DNA of 64,000 bases from CAWKGC01 sp963849005 (lineage in GTDB: Bacteria > Pseudomonadota > Gammaproteobacteria > Burkholderiales > Usitatibacteraceae), in NCBI GenBank assembly GCA_963849005.1, contig CAWKGC010000023.1, positions 558,001 to 622,000 on the forward strand, written 5' to 3'. The notes beneath the pieces were generated by a model, which did no database searches, was not told the DNA's origin, and saw only the letters and a list, made by a program, of their open reading frames with translations. The position numbers and the translations under genes were made by a program. Position 1 is the stretch's first letter. Every line of letters starts with the position of its first letter. Positions 52,005 to 61,546 of the stretch are shown one piece after another.

Positions 52005-53153
52005 CTACCTGAACCGCAGATTGTCGCGCGAGAGCTGGCTGATCGAGGCGCACCCCATCAGCTTCATCCCGCGCTCGATCTCCGCCCGCATGAGGCCCAG
52101 GGCCCGCTCGACACCAGCTTGGCCCGCGGCCGCCAGAGGGAAAAGATAGATAGCGTCCGAGCGCCCACCGCTTTGGCGCCGAGGGAAAGGGCTTTCAGAA
52201 CGTGCGTTCCGCGCTGGATCCCGCCATCCATCATCACGTCCAAGCGGTCACCCACGGCATCGACGATTTCCGCCAACTGATCGAACGCCGAGCGCGAGCC
52301 ATCCAGCTGCCGACCGCCGTGATTTGACAGTACAACGCCGTGCAGCCGATCTCCGCGGCACGCTTCGCATCTTCCACCGACATGACGCCCTTCAGGCAGA
52401 ACTGCCCGTTCCAGTCGCCGGACCATCTCGGCCACATCGCTCCAGTTCATGGAAGGATCCAGCATCTCGGTGAAGTAGCGCCCGATCGACATGGCATCCC
52501 CGCCCATGTCGACGTGCTTGTCCAGCTGGGGCAGGCTGAAACGTTCGTGGGTCACATAATTCAGGCCCCACATCGGCTTGAGCGCGAATTGAAGCATTCC
52601 GCCGAGCGTAAGCCTGAACGGAATCGAAAAGCCGGTGCGCAGGTCCCGCTCGCGGTTTCCGCCGGTGATGCTGTCCACGGTCAGCATCATGACCTCGACA
52701 CCCGCGTCCTTGGCGCGTTGAAGCATGGCGCGATTGAGTCCGCGGTCCTTGTGAAAATAGAACTGATACATCTGTGGCGTCGAGTAGGCCTTGCGCAACT
52801 CCTCCAGGCTGACTGTGCCGAGCGACGATACGCCGAACATCGTCCCGTACTTCGATGCGGCAGCCGCGACCGCGCGTTCGCCTTGATGGTGGAACAGGCG
52901 TTGAAGGGCGGTCGGAGAGCAATAGAAGGGCACGGCAAGCTTCTGACCCATTACGGTCACGGATAGATCGACGGCTTGCCACTCCGCGCAGGACACCGGG
53001 TACAAGGTCGCAGCGCTCGAAGCTTGCCGTATTCCTGCGATAAGTCACCTCATCGTCCGCCCCTCCGTCGATGTAGTCGAAGATCGGACCTGGCAGCCGG
53101 CGCCTGGCCAGTTCCCGGAAGTCATGGAAGTTATGACAGTCGCCTAGCCGCAT
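52005..53153 (-). pseudogene. FMN-dependent alpha-hydroxy-acid oxidase/dehydrogenase, multiply frameshifted
   Basis: About 380 aa in pieces. N-terminus RLGDCHNFHDFRELARRRLP and GPIFDYIDGGADDEVTYRRN are typical of lactate/glycolate-oxidase relatives. Later pieces carry FYCSPTALQRLFHHQGERAV, GVEVMMLTVDSITGGNRERD, VVLSNHGGRQLDGSRSAFDQ with the catalytic His and substrate Arg, and VMMDGGIQRGTHVLKALSLG for FMN phosphate. Frameshifts near 52985, 52418, 52335 and 52145 are more than in any other gene of this length here, so real decay is possible. The frame resumes to end in SISQLSRDNLRFR. It seems to be the cargo of a cassette bounded by attC-like sites 2 and 3. Confidence 0.75.
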
Positions 53154-53229
53154 ATTGCCCGCTTCTTTCCGCGTGCCGTCGACCGAACATCTGGCCAGGC
53201 AGTAGTCATGCCCGTAGCGTATCGAAGCT

Positions 53230-53346
53230 GCCTAACGATGTAGCTCAGTTGACGGGCACGGCCATTGCACCCCGGCGAGCGCGCATTCCATTGCGAGCAC
53301 GGGGTGGCCACGATGACTCACGGTCCGCTCGAACGCGTTGTTAGAG
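53230..53346 (-). other. attC-like site 3
   Basis: Minus strand: CTCTAACAACGCGTTCGAGC opens it, a sequence very like known attC left ends, and GTTAGGC closes it (53230-53236). CACCCCG/CGGGGTG and GGCC/GGCC arms give a long imperfect hairpin over 117 bp. The oxidase gene begins 77 bases after the core. Confidence 0.7.
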
Positions 53347-54036
53347 TCATCCGCATTCAATCCTTCGGCCTTGGCCAAGGTTTGCACGCCTTTCGACAAG
53401 CATCAATTAGGCCCGGCGATCGGTCTTGGCCAACGTACGTGCACTACGTGGCCAACAGATTTCGAATGGCCGACAGCGTATCCGAAGATTCCATCGTGTT
53501 ATCGCCAGCGAGGTCGCGCGGTGTACCACAGGCTTTCGCTGAGAGGTATTCACCAATCAGCGCTTGAGGCCCACGCCTTCGTACTCTGGATAAACCGCGG
53601 AGAGCTCCTGTTGTTCGGCCTCGCAGATGCATGCACAGTGACCGGGCGAAAACCCTCGGCGGCTGAAACATAGCCAATGAGGCGATTCGGATCGTGCTCG
53701 GGATTGTTGATGCGCTGCTTCGCGATACTGAGGCGCTGCTTGAAGCGCCTCGACGTAATCGCGGCGAAGATCTGTCAGGTGCTTCTCAATTCCGCGCGTC
53801 CAAAGGCACCCTCATCGGATGACATCTAACTAGAAATATCCATTGAAAGTGAAGAATAACGCATCCAGTCTGTCAGCCTAACAAATCCGGGTCAACGCCA
53901 ATTGCTTGATCCGCATTCTGATTTTCCAGGATGCAGAGATAATGGAAATGGCAAACCCGGCGGCGCCACCAGAACTTCCTTCGCTTCGGTCCCTCGCCTT
54001 GGGATATCGCGCCGCCAACCGACGCACCGCCACATG
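53347..54036. other. Gene-poor stretch, possible empty or decayed cassette
   Basis: No convincing gene. A 77-codon minus-strand frame (53444-53677) exists and ends ESSDTLSAIRNLLAT, but has no ribosome site and no family look. A fourth GTTAGGC core (53876-53882, minus) with a CCGGGT/ACCCGG stem beside it lacks a clear opposite box. The rest shows nothing recognisable. Confidence 0.5.
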
Positions 54037-54966
54037 TCAGCAGTGCGCCGCCGACGAAGTGTAGGCAGGCGCCGGCTGGGTGAAGTACGCATGCAGGATG
54101 TGGTAGACCATCAGGTAATTCTTCTGCTGGAAGCTCGCGTGCGAGATGCCCGACATGATGGAAAACTGCTTGTCGGGATTGGGCAGCTTCTTGAAGAATG
54201 CGATCAGGTCGTCGAGCCCGGCGATGCCGTCGAACTGGCCGCGCAGGACGATGGTCGGGACCGTGATCTTCTCCGGGTCCAGCACCGGCAGCTTCGAGCA
54301 CATGTCGATGTAGGTGCCGTTGGGCATCGAGTCGTCGAGCGCGAGGATGGCGTCGGCGAAGGCGTCGACCACGCGCTTTTCGGCGCACTCCGGATGGTCG
54401 CGCTCGAAGATCGAATAGACGAAGGCGCGGTCGATCGGCCGGCGCTTCGACTTGAGGAACTCGGGAAGTTTCTTCCGGCGCGCTTCGAGAGTCGGGCTGC
54501 CCTCCCCGGTCCAGACGAAGGCGTCGAGCGCGAGGCGCGCCACGCGCTCCGGATGGCGCTGGGCGAAGAGCCCCGCGCGCAGCGCGCCTGACGAGATGCC
54601 GTAGGTAAGGAAGCTCTTGATGCCGCGCGTCTTCGCGATGTAGTCGGTGGCGGCAGCGAGGTCATCGGCGCCGTTGGAAATATCGCAGGTGATGTCGCGC
54701 TTCTTGTCCGAGCGACCGTAGCCCTCCATGTCCACGCACCAGCAGGTGAAGCCGCGCTCGGCGAACCAGTCCATCACCGAGGAATCGGGGCGCCCGGGCA
54801 CGACGAGGTCGAAGGTCGGCTGCGAAGCCATCGACGAGCCATGCACGAACAGCACCGCGGGCTTGCCCTCGGGCGAACCGACGAATTTCTCCCACAGGAA
54901 AAGCCGCACGTCGCCCTTGTTCGTCCAGTGCTCCACCCCGGTGACCTTCGCCGATCGATCGTTCAT
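54037..54966 (-). CDS. Alpha/beta hydrolase
   Basis: 309 aa. Oxyanion region VLFVHGSSMASQ, nucleophile elbow LTYGISSGALRAG (Ser), acid around VLRGQFDGIAGLDDL and the catalytic His in MSGISHASFQ. No signal peptide. Probably an esterase, C-C hydrolase or haloalkane-dehalogenase relative; substrate unknown. It follows a TctC-type receptor gene by 27 bases on the same strand, suggesting both act on the same imported compound. Confidence 0.85.
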   Translation of the reverse strand: MNDRSAKVTGVEHWTNKGDVRLFLWEKFVGSPEGKPAVLFVHGSSMASQPTFDLVVPGRPDSSVMDWFAERGFTCWCVDMEGYGRSDKKRDITCDISNGADDLAAATDYIAKTRGIKSFLTYGISSGALRAGLFAQRHPERVARLALDAFVWTGEGSPTLEARRKKLPEFLKSKRRPIDRAFVYSIFERDHPECAEKRVVDAFADAILALDDSMPNGTYIDMCSKLPVLDPEKITVPTIVLRGQFDGIAGLDDLIAFFKKLPNPDKQFSIMSGISHASFQQKNYLMVYHILHAYFTQPAPAYTSSAAHC

Positions 54967-54993
54967 TCCCGTTCCTTTGCGTGAGGGCGCCGG

Positions 54994-55960
54994 TCAATCG
55001 ACCTTGGCGCCGGTTTCCTTGATGATCCTCGCCCAGCGGTCGCGCTCTTCCCTGAAGAAGGCCTCGAACTCGGCAGGCGTCGAGCCGATCGGCTCGATCG
55101 ACGCGCCCGCCATGTAGTTCTTCACCTCGGCAGTGGCGAGCGTGGCCAGCAACTCGCGATTCAGGCGCTCCACGATGGCCGGCGGCGTGCCTTTCGGCGC
55201 CATGAAGCCCAGCCAGACATAGGCCGAGTAGCCAGGCACTCCCGCCTCCGCGAGCGTCGGCACATCGGGCAATTGCGGCGAGCGCGCCGTGCCGGTCACG
55301 GCGAGCGCGCGCAGCTTCCCGGCGCGGATGTGGCCGAGCATGCCGGCCAGAGCCCGGGATCGAGACCTTGACCACGCCGGAGAGAAGGTCGGTGGTCGCC
55401 TGCCCGCTGCCGCGATAGGGAATGTGCGTCATCTTGATGCCGGCCATGGAAAGGAACATCGCCGCGAACAGGTGCTGGCCGCTTCCGTTTCCGGAAGAGG
55501 CGTAGTCCACCTTGCCCGGGTTGTCCTTCACGTACGCGATCAGTTCGGCAATCGACTTCACCGGCAGCGACGGATGAACCACCACGACCCCCGGCTCGCG
55601 CCCGATCAGCGTGATCGGGGCGAAGTCGCCGAGCGAATCGTAGGGAAGGTTGGAATAGAGCGTCGCGCTGATCGCGTTGGTCTGCGAGGCGAGCAGCAGC
55701 GTGTAGCCGTCTGGCGGCGACTTGGCGACCACGTCGGCGCCGATGGTGGCCCCCGCGCCCGGCCGGTTCTCGACGATGACGCCCTGCCCGACCCGCTTCG
55801 ACAACTCCTGCGCGATCACGCGCGTCGGACCGTCCACCGCGCCGCCCGGCGAGAACGGCACGACGATCTTGATCGGCCGCGTCGGGAATTCCTGTGCGAA
55901 GGCCAGCGATGCCGCAAGCACCGCCAGCAGGACCGGCGCGAAACGGATGTTCAGGTGCAT
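54994..55960 (-). CDS. Tripartite tricarboxylate (Bug/TctC) solute-binding protein (one frameshift)
   Basis: About 322 aa with a signal peptide (NIRFAPVLLAVLAASLAFAQ). Family motifs: FPTRPIKIVVPFSPGGAVDG, ENRPGAGATIGADVVAKSPP, and VDYASSGNGSGQHLFAAMF. A one-base shift near 55355 separates VVKVSIPG from GHIRAGKLRALAVTGTARSP. Bug receptors bind carboxylates in the periplasm and are hugely expanded in Burkholderiales. No TctAB membrane genes are in the window, as is usual for orphan Bug genes. Confidence 0.9.
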
Positions 55961-55991
55961 TCTGCGATCCCCTCCCCTATCATGGCCTGAC

Positions 55992-56666
55992 GTGGCCACC
56001 AATTTCGCACGATTGCGAACGCGCAGGATAGCCCGTCCCGGGGACCTGGGACTGGTGCGGGGCGAATTTGCCGTGCTGCGCCGCCTTGCCACGCCGCAGA
56101 AGATCCAGGCCTTCCTCAACGCCATGACCGTCAATCACGAGATCGGCGGCGAGACCGTGCTCTCGGTGCGCGAAGTGCTGAAGCAACGCCGCGCGCATTG
56201 CATCGAGGGCGCTTTCCTCGCCGCCGCGGCGCTTTGGGTGCACGGCGATCCGCCGCTGGTGATGCACCTCGACTGCGACTGGAGCGATTATCCCCACGTC
56301 ATCGCGCTCTTCCGCCGCGGCGGCTGCTGGGGCGCGATTTCCAAGACCAACGGCGCGCCGCTGCGTTACCGCGACCCGATTTACCGCAGCCTTCGCGAAC
56401 TCGCGATGTCCTATTTCCACGAGTACTTCAACAAGCGCGGGAGGAAGACGCTGCGCAGCTATTCCGGCGCCTTCGACCTGCGCCGCATCGATCCCGCCCT
56501 CTGGGTCACCAACGGCACGGCGTGCATCGAGGCGCACGACCGCCTGCTGCACGCGCGCCACTACCTGCTGGTATCGCCGCGACAGGAAAAACTGCTCGCC
56601 CGGCGCGACCGCTTCGAGCGCAGCGTGGCGAAGATCCTCGAGTATCCGCGCCCGGTTCCAGGATGA
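55992..56666 (+). CDS. Conserved protein with Cys/His motifs, unknown function
   Basis: 224 aa from GTG 55992. Conserved-looking blocks are VREVLKQRRAHCIEGAFLAA, WVHGDPPLVMHLDCDWSDYP, HVIALFRRGGCWGAISKTN and RDPIYRSLRELAMSYFHEYF. A Cys at the start of a helix, a later His on a strand and an Asp suggest a transglutaminase/papain-like catalytic triad, but this is by pattern only. Soluble, no signal peptide. The GTG has no strong ribosome site, so the start is uncertain. Confidence 0.6.
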   Translation: MATNFARLRTRRIARPGDLGLVRGEFAVLRRLATPQKIQAFLNAMTVNHEIGGETVLSVREVLKQRRAHCIEGAFLAAAALWVHGDPPLVMHLDCDWSDYPHVIALFRRGGCWGAISKTNGAPLRYRDPIYRSLRELAMSYFHEYFNKRGRKTLRSYSGAFDLRRIDPALWVTNGTACIEAHDRLLHARHYLLVSPRQEKLLARRDRFERSVAKILEYPRPVPG

Positions 56667-56691
56667 CATGCTTCGATGCAGCGATTGCGCG

Positions 56692-56711
56692 AGTATTACG
56701 TCTCTGACCCC
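56692..56711. repeat. Single REP half-element at the 3' end of the MetE-like gene
   Basis: AGTATTACGTCTCTGACCCC, the same type as the arms at 31417-31491. It supplies the last codons and the stop (minus-strand TAA at 56696-56698) of the MetE-like gene. Confidence 0.85.
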
Positions 56712-57733
56712 AGTTCCTTGCGGACTATCGCGGCGCCTGCGCCGAGGGCGCGCAGCTTGCCTGCCGCGACTTCGCGCGCGAGCGGCACCATGCCGCAGTT
56801 GGTGCAGGGATAGAGCTTCTCCGGCGCAACGTATTCCAGCGCCTTGCGGATCGTTGCCGCGACTTCCTCGGGCGTCTCGATTTCTCGCTCGCCACGTCGA
56901 TCGAGCCGACCAGCACGTCCTTGCCCTTGAGCAGCCCGATCAGTTCGATCGGCACGTGCGAGTTGTGGCATTCGAGCGAGACCTGGTCGATTTTCGATTC
57001 GCCGAGCAGCGGGAAGGTGATCTCGTACTGGCGCCATTCGGCTCCCAGCGTCTGCTTCCAGTCGTTGTTGGCCTTGATGCCGTAGCCGTAGCAGATGTGC
57101 ACCGCGGTCGTGCAGGTGAGGCCTTCGGCCGCGCGCTCCAGCGTCTTCACGCCCCAGTCGCGCACCTCGTCGAAGTACACGTTGAAGGCCGGCTCGTCGA
57201 ACTGGATCACGTCGACTCCGATGGCGGCGATCTCGCGCGCCTCCTCGTTCAGGATCTTCGCGAACTCCCACGCCAGCTTCTCGCGGCTCTTGTAGTGCGC
57301 GTCGTAGAGCGTGTCGACCATGGTCATCGGCCCGGGCAGGGTGAACTTCACCCTGTTCTTCGCCTCCGACTTGAGGAAGCGCGCGTCCTCGACGAACACC
57401 GGGCGCTTTCGCGCTACCGGGCCGACCACCATCGGCACGTCGGCGTCGTAGCGGTTGCGGATGCGCACGGTCTTCTTGTTGGCGAAATCGACGCCCTCGA
57501 GATGCTCGAGGAAGGTCGTCACGAAATGGCGCCGCGTCTGCTCGCCGTCGCTGCAGATGTCGATGCCCGGCGCTCTCCTGCGCGCGCAGCACCAGGCGCA
57601 CGGCGTCGCGCTTGCCTTCGGCCAGCGCCTCGCCTTCGAGTTTCCAGGGTGCCCACAAGGTGACCGGCTCGGCGAGCCACGACGGCTTGGGCAGGCTCCC
57701 GGCGATGGTGGTCTGCAGGATGGCTTTCTTCAC
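56696..57733 (-). CDS. MetE C-terminal-type methionine synthase homologue (two frameshifts)
   Basis: About 345 aa, GTG start with GGGAG upstream. This is the short, single-barrel form related to the catalytic half of cobalamin-independent methionine synthase. LPKPSWLAEP starts it; TTAVHICYGYG gives the His-x-Cys and CTNCGMVPLAREVA the third zinc ligand. VIQFDEPAFNVYFDEVRDWG matches the catalytic region. Frameshifts near 57565 and 56882 interrupt it. It probably transfers a methyl group to homocysteine or another thiol. The terminal GSET and stop come from a REP, so the natural C-terminus may have been lost or extended. Confidence 0.85.
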   Translation of the reverse strand: MKKAILQTTIAGSLPKPSWLAEPVTLWAPWKLEGEALAEGKRDAVRLVLRAQESAGHRHLQRRRADAAPFRDDLPRASRGRRFRQQEDRAHPQPLRRRRADGGRPGSAKAPGVRRGRALPQVGGEEQGEVHPARADDHGRHALRRALQEPREAGVGVREDPERGGARDRRHRSRRDPVRRAGLQRVLRRGARLGREDAGARGRRPHLHDRGAHLLRLRHQGQQRLEADAGSRMAPVRDHLPAARRIENRPGLARMPQLARADRTDRAAQGQGRAGRLDRRGEREIETPEEVAATIRKALEYVAPEKLYPCTNCGMVPLAREVAAGKLRALGAGAAIVRKELGSET

Positions 57734-57749
57734 TTCGGTTGCTCCCGGA

Positions 57750-58127
57750 TCAGCGCAGTTTGACTTCGAGCGTGGCCAGCGGCACGGCGTTCGGATTCGC
57801 GGGCTTGCCCGGCGCCTCCGTGGCCGCCTGCCAGAAAAGCGGATAGCGCCCCGTGGCGTTGGCGATGAAGGTGAGGCTCGCCGCCTTGCCCGGCACGAGT
57901 TTCGTGTCGAGCGAGTAGCCGGGCAGTTGCACCTCGCCCGCCTCGTCGCTGGTGATGCGCAGCCGCACGCGGTTGCCCTTGCTGACACGCATCGCGCGCT
58001 GGCCGACGGGAACGAGGCCGTGCTCGATGGCAAGATCGAACGACTTGAGGGCGGGCTCGTCGGCGCCGGCGGATAACGCCGCGGCGAGCGCCAGCCCCCC
58101 CAGCGCAAGGCAGGCGCGCAAGCTCAT
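57750..58127 (-). CDS. Small exported cupredoxin-like protein
   Basis: 125 aa with a signal peptide (SLRACLALGGLALAAALSAG). The mature part has beta-strands with QRAMRVSKGNRVRLRITSDE, VQLPGYSLDTKLVPGKAASL and ATGRYPLFWQAATE, the look of a cupredoxin-like domain; a clear copper Cys-His cluster is not seen, so metal binding is doubtful. It overlaps the upstream DUF1161 gene (ATGA). Confidence 0.7.
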   Translation of the reverse strand: MSLRACLALGGLALAAALSAGADEPALKSFDLAIEHGLVPVGQRAMRVSKGNRVRLRITSDEAGEVQLPGYSLDTKLVPGKAASLTFIANATGRYPLFWQAATEAPGKPANPNAVPLATLEVKLR

Positions 58128-58372
58128 CCCTTCTTCGGCTTGTCGCCGGCGTCGCGCTTGTAGACGATCTTCTTCGCGCCGCCGTCGCAGCTGCCGACGA
58201 CCTTCAAGTCCTGCTCCTCTCCGGTCTTGACGATCTTCAGCGTGTACGTGTTGGCGCCCTTCTTCTCGATCGTCTCCTTGATCTCGTTCTTGAGTTCCTC
58301 GCAGTCCTTCTTCGCCAGGGCCGGCGTGGCCACCAGGCCCAATGCCACGATCAGGACGAGCTTGCCGTTCAT
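58124..58372 (-). CDS. DUF1161 small exported protein
   Basis: 82 aa with signal peptide (NGKLVLIVALGLVATPALA). KDCEELKNEIKETIEKKGAN and VVGSCDGGAKKIVYKRD match DUF1161; the two cysteines probably form a disulfide in the periplasm. Function unknown. First gene of a two-gene unit with the cupredoxin-like protein. Confidence 0.85.
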   Translation of the reverse strand: MNGKLVLIVALGLVATPALAKKDCEELKNEIKETIEKKGANTYTLKIVKTGEEQDLKVVGSCDGGAKKIVYKRDAGDKPKKG

Positions 58373-58450
58373 GGGTTTTCTCCCTTGCCGTGAAAACCAC
58401 AAGCATACGGGTAGCCTTCCCTCGCTACAATCGGGAAAGGAGGAGTCCCC

Positions 58451-59386
58451 ATGGACCTGAAGAAGACCACCGCCGTCATCGGCGGCGGCACGATGGGCAT
58501 CGACATCGCCCTAACCCTCGCCCGCGCCGGCTGCCGGACGCACTTGGTCGAGCCCGACGCCGCCCGGCGAGCGGCGCTTCCCGCCCTGTGCGCCGCGGGA
58601 ATGGCGGAATTCGGCTGCCCCGGGCGGCTTGACCTGATCTCGATTCACGCCACGCCGGACCCGATCCCCTGGGCGGATGTCGATGCCGTGATCGAAGCCA
58701 TCCCGGAGCGCCTCGATATCAAGCGCGCCCTGTTCGCCGACCTCGTCCGTCGCGCCCGCCCCGACGCGCTGCTGACCAGCAACAGCTCTGCCCTTCCCAT
58801 CGGCAGGATCGGCGAAGGCCTGCCGACCCGCGAAAGGATGTTCGGCCTGCACTATTTCATGCCCGCGCAGTGGGTGCCGCTGGTGGAAGTCGTGTGCTCG
58901 GATGCCAGCGACCCGGCGCGCGCCGACGAGTTGTGCGCGTTCATGCGTTTCACCGGCAAGGTACCGGTGAAAGTGAAGAAGGACGTGCCGGGCTTCCTCG
59001 CCAACCGGCTGCAGCATGCGCTGTGCCGCGAGGCCTTCGCGCTGGTCGAATCCGGCGTCGCCTCAGCCGAGGACATCGACCTCGCCGTGCGCTTCAGCTT
59101 CGGCCTGCGCTTCCTCGCCGTCGGCCCGATCCGACAGCGCGACTACGCCGGGCTGGACGTGCACTGCGCGGCAGCCACGACGATCTATCCGGAGATCGCC
59201 GCCAACAAGGAGCCTTCGCGATTGCTGCGCGAGCACGTTGCCGCCGGCCACCTCGGCATCAAGAGCGGGCGTGGGTTCTACGAGTGGACGCCGGAGAAGG
59301 CCGCGCGCGACAAGGCCCGCTACGATTCCCTGCTCAGGTCCGCGCTGGAACTCCTTGCCGACGAGTTGCCGCAAGTCGAAGGCTAG
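58451..59386 (+). CDS. 3-hydroxyacyl-CoA dehydrogenase family protein
   Basis: 311 aa. NAD-binding fold TTAVIGGGTMGIDIALTLAR, then the catalytic-core motif TSNSSALPIGRIGEG, GLHYFMPAQWVPLVEVV with the catalytic His, and KKDVPGFLANRLQHALCREA. Stand-alone form without a crotonase domain, so it may oxidise 3-hydroxybutyryl-CoA or a related hydroxy acid such as L-carnitine or L-gulonate. GGAGGAG precedes the ATG. Convergent with fghA, stops overlapping. Confidence 0.92.
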   Translation: MDLKKTTAVIGGGTMGIDIALTLARAGCRTHLVEPDAARRAALPALCAAGMAEFGCPGRLDLISIHATPDPIPWADVDAVIEAIPERLDIKRALFADLVRRARPDALLTSNSSALPIGRIGEGLPTRERMFGLHYFMPAQWVPLVEVVCSDASDPARADELCAFMRFTGKVPVKVKKDVPGFLANRLQHALCREAFALVESGVASAEDIDLAVRFSFGLRFLAVGPIRQRDYAGLDVHCAAATTIYPEIAANKEPSRLLREHVAAGHLGIKSGRGFYEWTPEKAARDKARYDSLLRSALELLADELPQVEG

Positions 59387-60227
59387 TTCCCGAGCAGCCT
59401 TGCGTGGTGCCGCAGGTGATCGGCGACGAAGCTCGAGATGAACCAGTAGCTGTGGTCGTAGCCGCGGTGCCTGCGCAACTTCGCGGCGATGCCGGTGCCT
59501 TCGCAGGCGCGGACGAACTTCTCCGGCTGCAATTGCTCGGCGAGAAACTTGTCGTCATCGCCCTGGTCGATCAGCACCTCACCCTTGAAGGCCGAGGTCG
59601 CCGCGAGTTCGGTGGCGTCGTATTGCTTCCACGCCGCCGTGTCCGCGCCCAGGTAGCCCGAGAAGGCCTTCTTCCCCCACGGCACCTGCGTGGGCGCGGC
59701 GACGGGCGCGAAGGCCGAGACCGAGCGGAAACGCTCCGGGTTGCGCAGCGCGCAGACCAATGCGCCGTGACCGCCCATCGAATGCCCGAAGATCCCCTGG
59801 CGCGAAACGTCCGCCGCAAAGTGCCCGCCAACCAGTGCCGGGAGTTCTTCCGTGACGTAGCTGTACATGCGGTAGTTGGCACTCCACGGCGCTTCGGTCG
59901 CATCGACGTAGAAGCCCGCGCCGAGGCCGAAGTCCCAGTTCTCGTCATCGCCGGGAAAGCGCGGCTCGCGCGGGCTGGTGTCGGGCGCCACCAGCATGAG
60001 GCCGAGCTTGGCGGCGAGGCGTTGGGCGCCCGCCTTCACCATGAAGGTCTCCTCGGTGCAGGTCAGACCCGCGAGGTAGTAGAGCACCGGCACCTTGCCG
60101 TGCGCCGCTTCAGGCGGGCGATAGACGGAAAAGCGCATCGGGCTCGCGCACGCGGTCGATTGATGGCGGTAAAAACCCTGCACGCCACCGAAGCACGCCT
60201 GCTCGGTGACGGTCTCGATCGCGGCCA

Positions 60228-60228
<1 letters not shown>
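59383..60228 (-). CDS. fghA: S-formylglutathione hydrolase
   Basis: 281 aa, intact. FGGVQGFYRHQSTACASPMR opens it; YLAGLTCTEETFMVKAGAQ forms the oxyanion region; the nucleophile is Ser in IFGHSMGGHGALVCALR; Asp in IDQGDDDKFL and His in GYDHSYWFISSF complete the triad. It hydrolyses S-formylglutathione to formate and glutathione, the second step of formaldehyde removal. Its ATG overlaps the adhC stop (ATGA), so the two enzymes are made together. Confidence 0.96.
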
Positions 60229-61337
<1,109 letters not shown>

Positions 61338-61370
61338 TGATTTCTTTCACTCCGTTCCATTTTATTGGAA

Positions 61371-61501
61371 CCGCCGATGAACGCCGATGAACGCCGATGA
61401 ACGCCGAAAACACAGGATCGGGTTTGATTCTGTGGGCAGGGTCGTAAGAGCAGCCACCCACCATCACGGTTTTATCGGCGTTCATCGGCGTTCATCGGCG
61501 G
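61371..61501. repeat. Long inverted repeat of GATGAACGCC units
   Basis: A 10-bp unit is repeated in tandem at 61371-61407; the first 27 bases (61371-61397) recur as a perfect inverted copy at 61475-61501. The 77-base loop has no gene. It fills the gap between adhC and the bifunctional aldolase gene. Unrelated to the GGGGTCAG REPs. Confidence 0.9.
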
Positions 61502-61546
61502 TTACAAATTCAACATCCGAAATTCACGACGCCTCCCGCAGCAAGG

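Larger units (their letters stand above)
51000..53882 (-). mobile_element. Candidate integron cassette array lacking an integrase (CALIN)
   Basis: Four GTTAGGC cores lie in the same (minus) orientation: 51184-51190, 51886-51892, 53230-53236 and 53876-53882. Three of them close a hairpin-forming interval opened by an RYYYAAC-like box (attC-like sites of 67, 90 and 117 bp). Minus-strand ORFs end just before two of the sites, as in gene cassettes. Base composition is visibly less GC-rich than the surroundings. No integrase gene is in the window. Confidence 0.6.

Noticed and set aside
53240..53275. tRNA-like sequence (tgtagctcagttgacgggc)
   Set aside because: The TAGCTCAG resembles a tRNA D-arm, but no T-arm, anticodon stem or acceptor pairing follows; the stretch fits an attC hairpin better.
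61371..61407. Iteron-like origin or CRISPR remnant
   Set aside because: Decamer units are contiguous with no spacers, are mirrored as an inverted arm, and no replication or cas gene is nearby.
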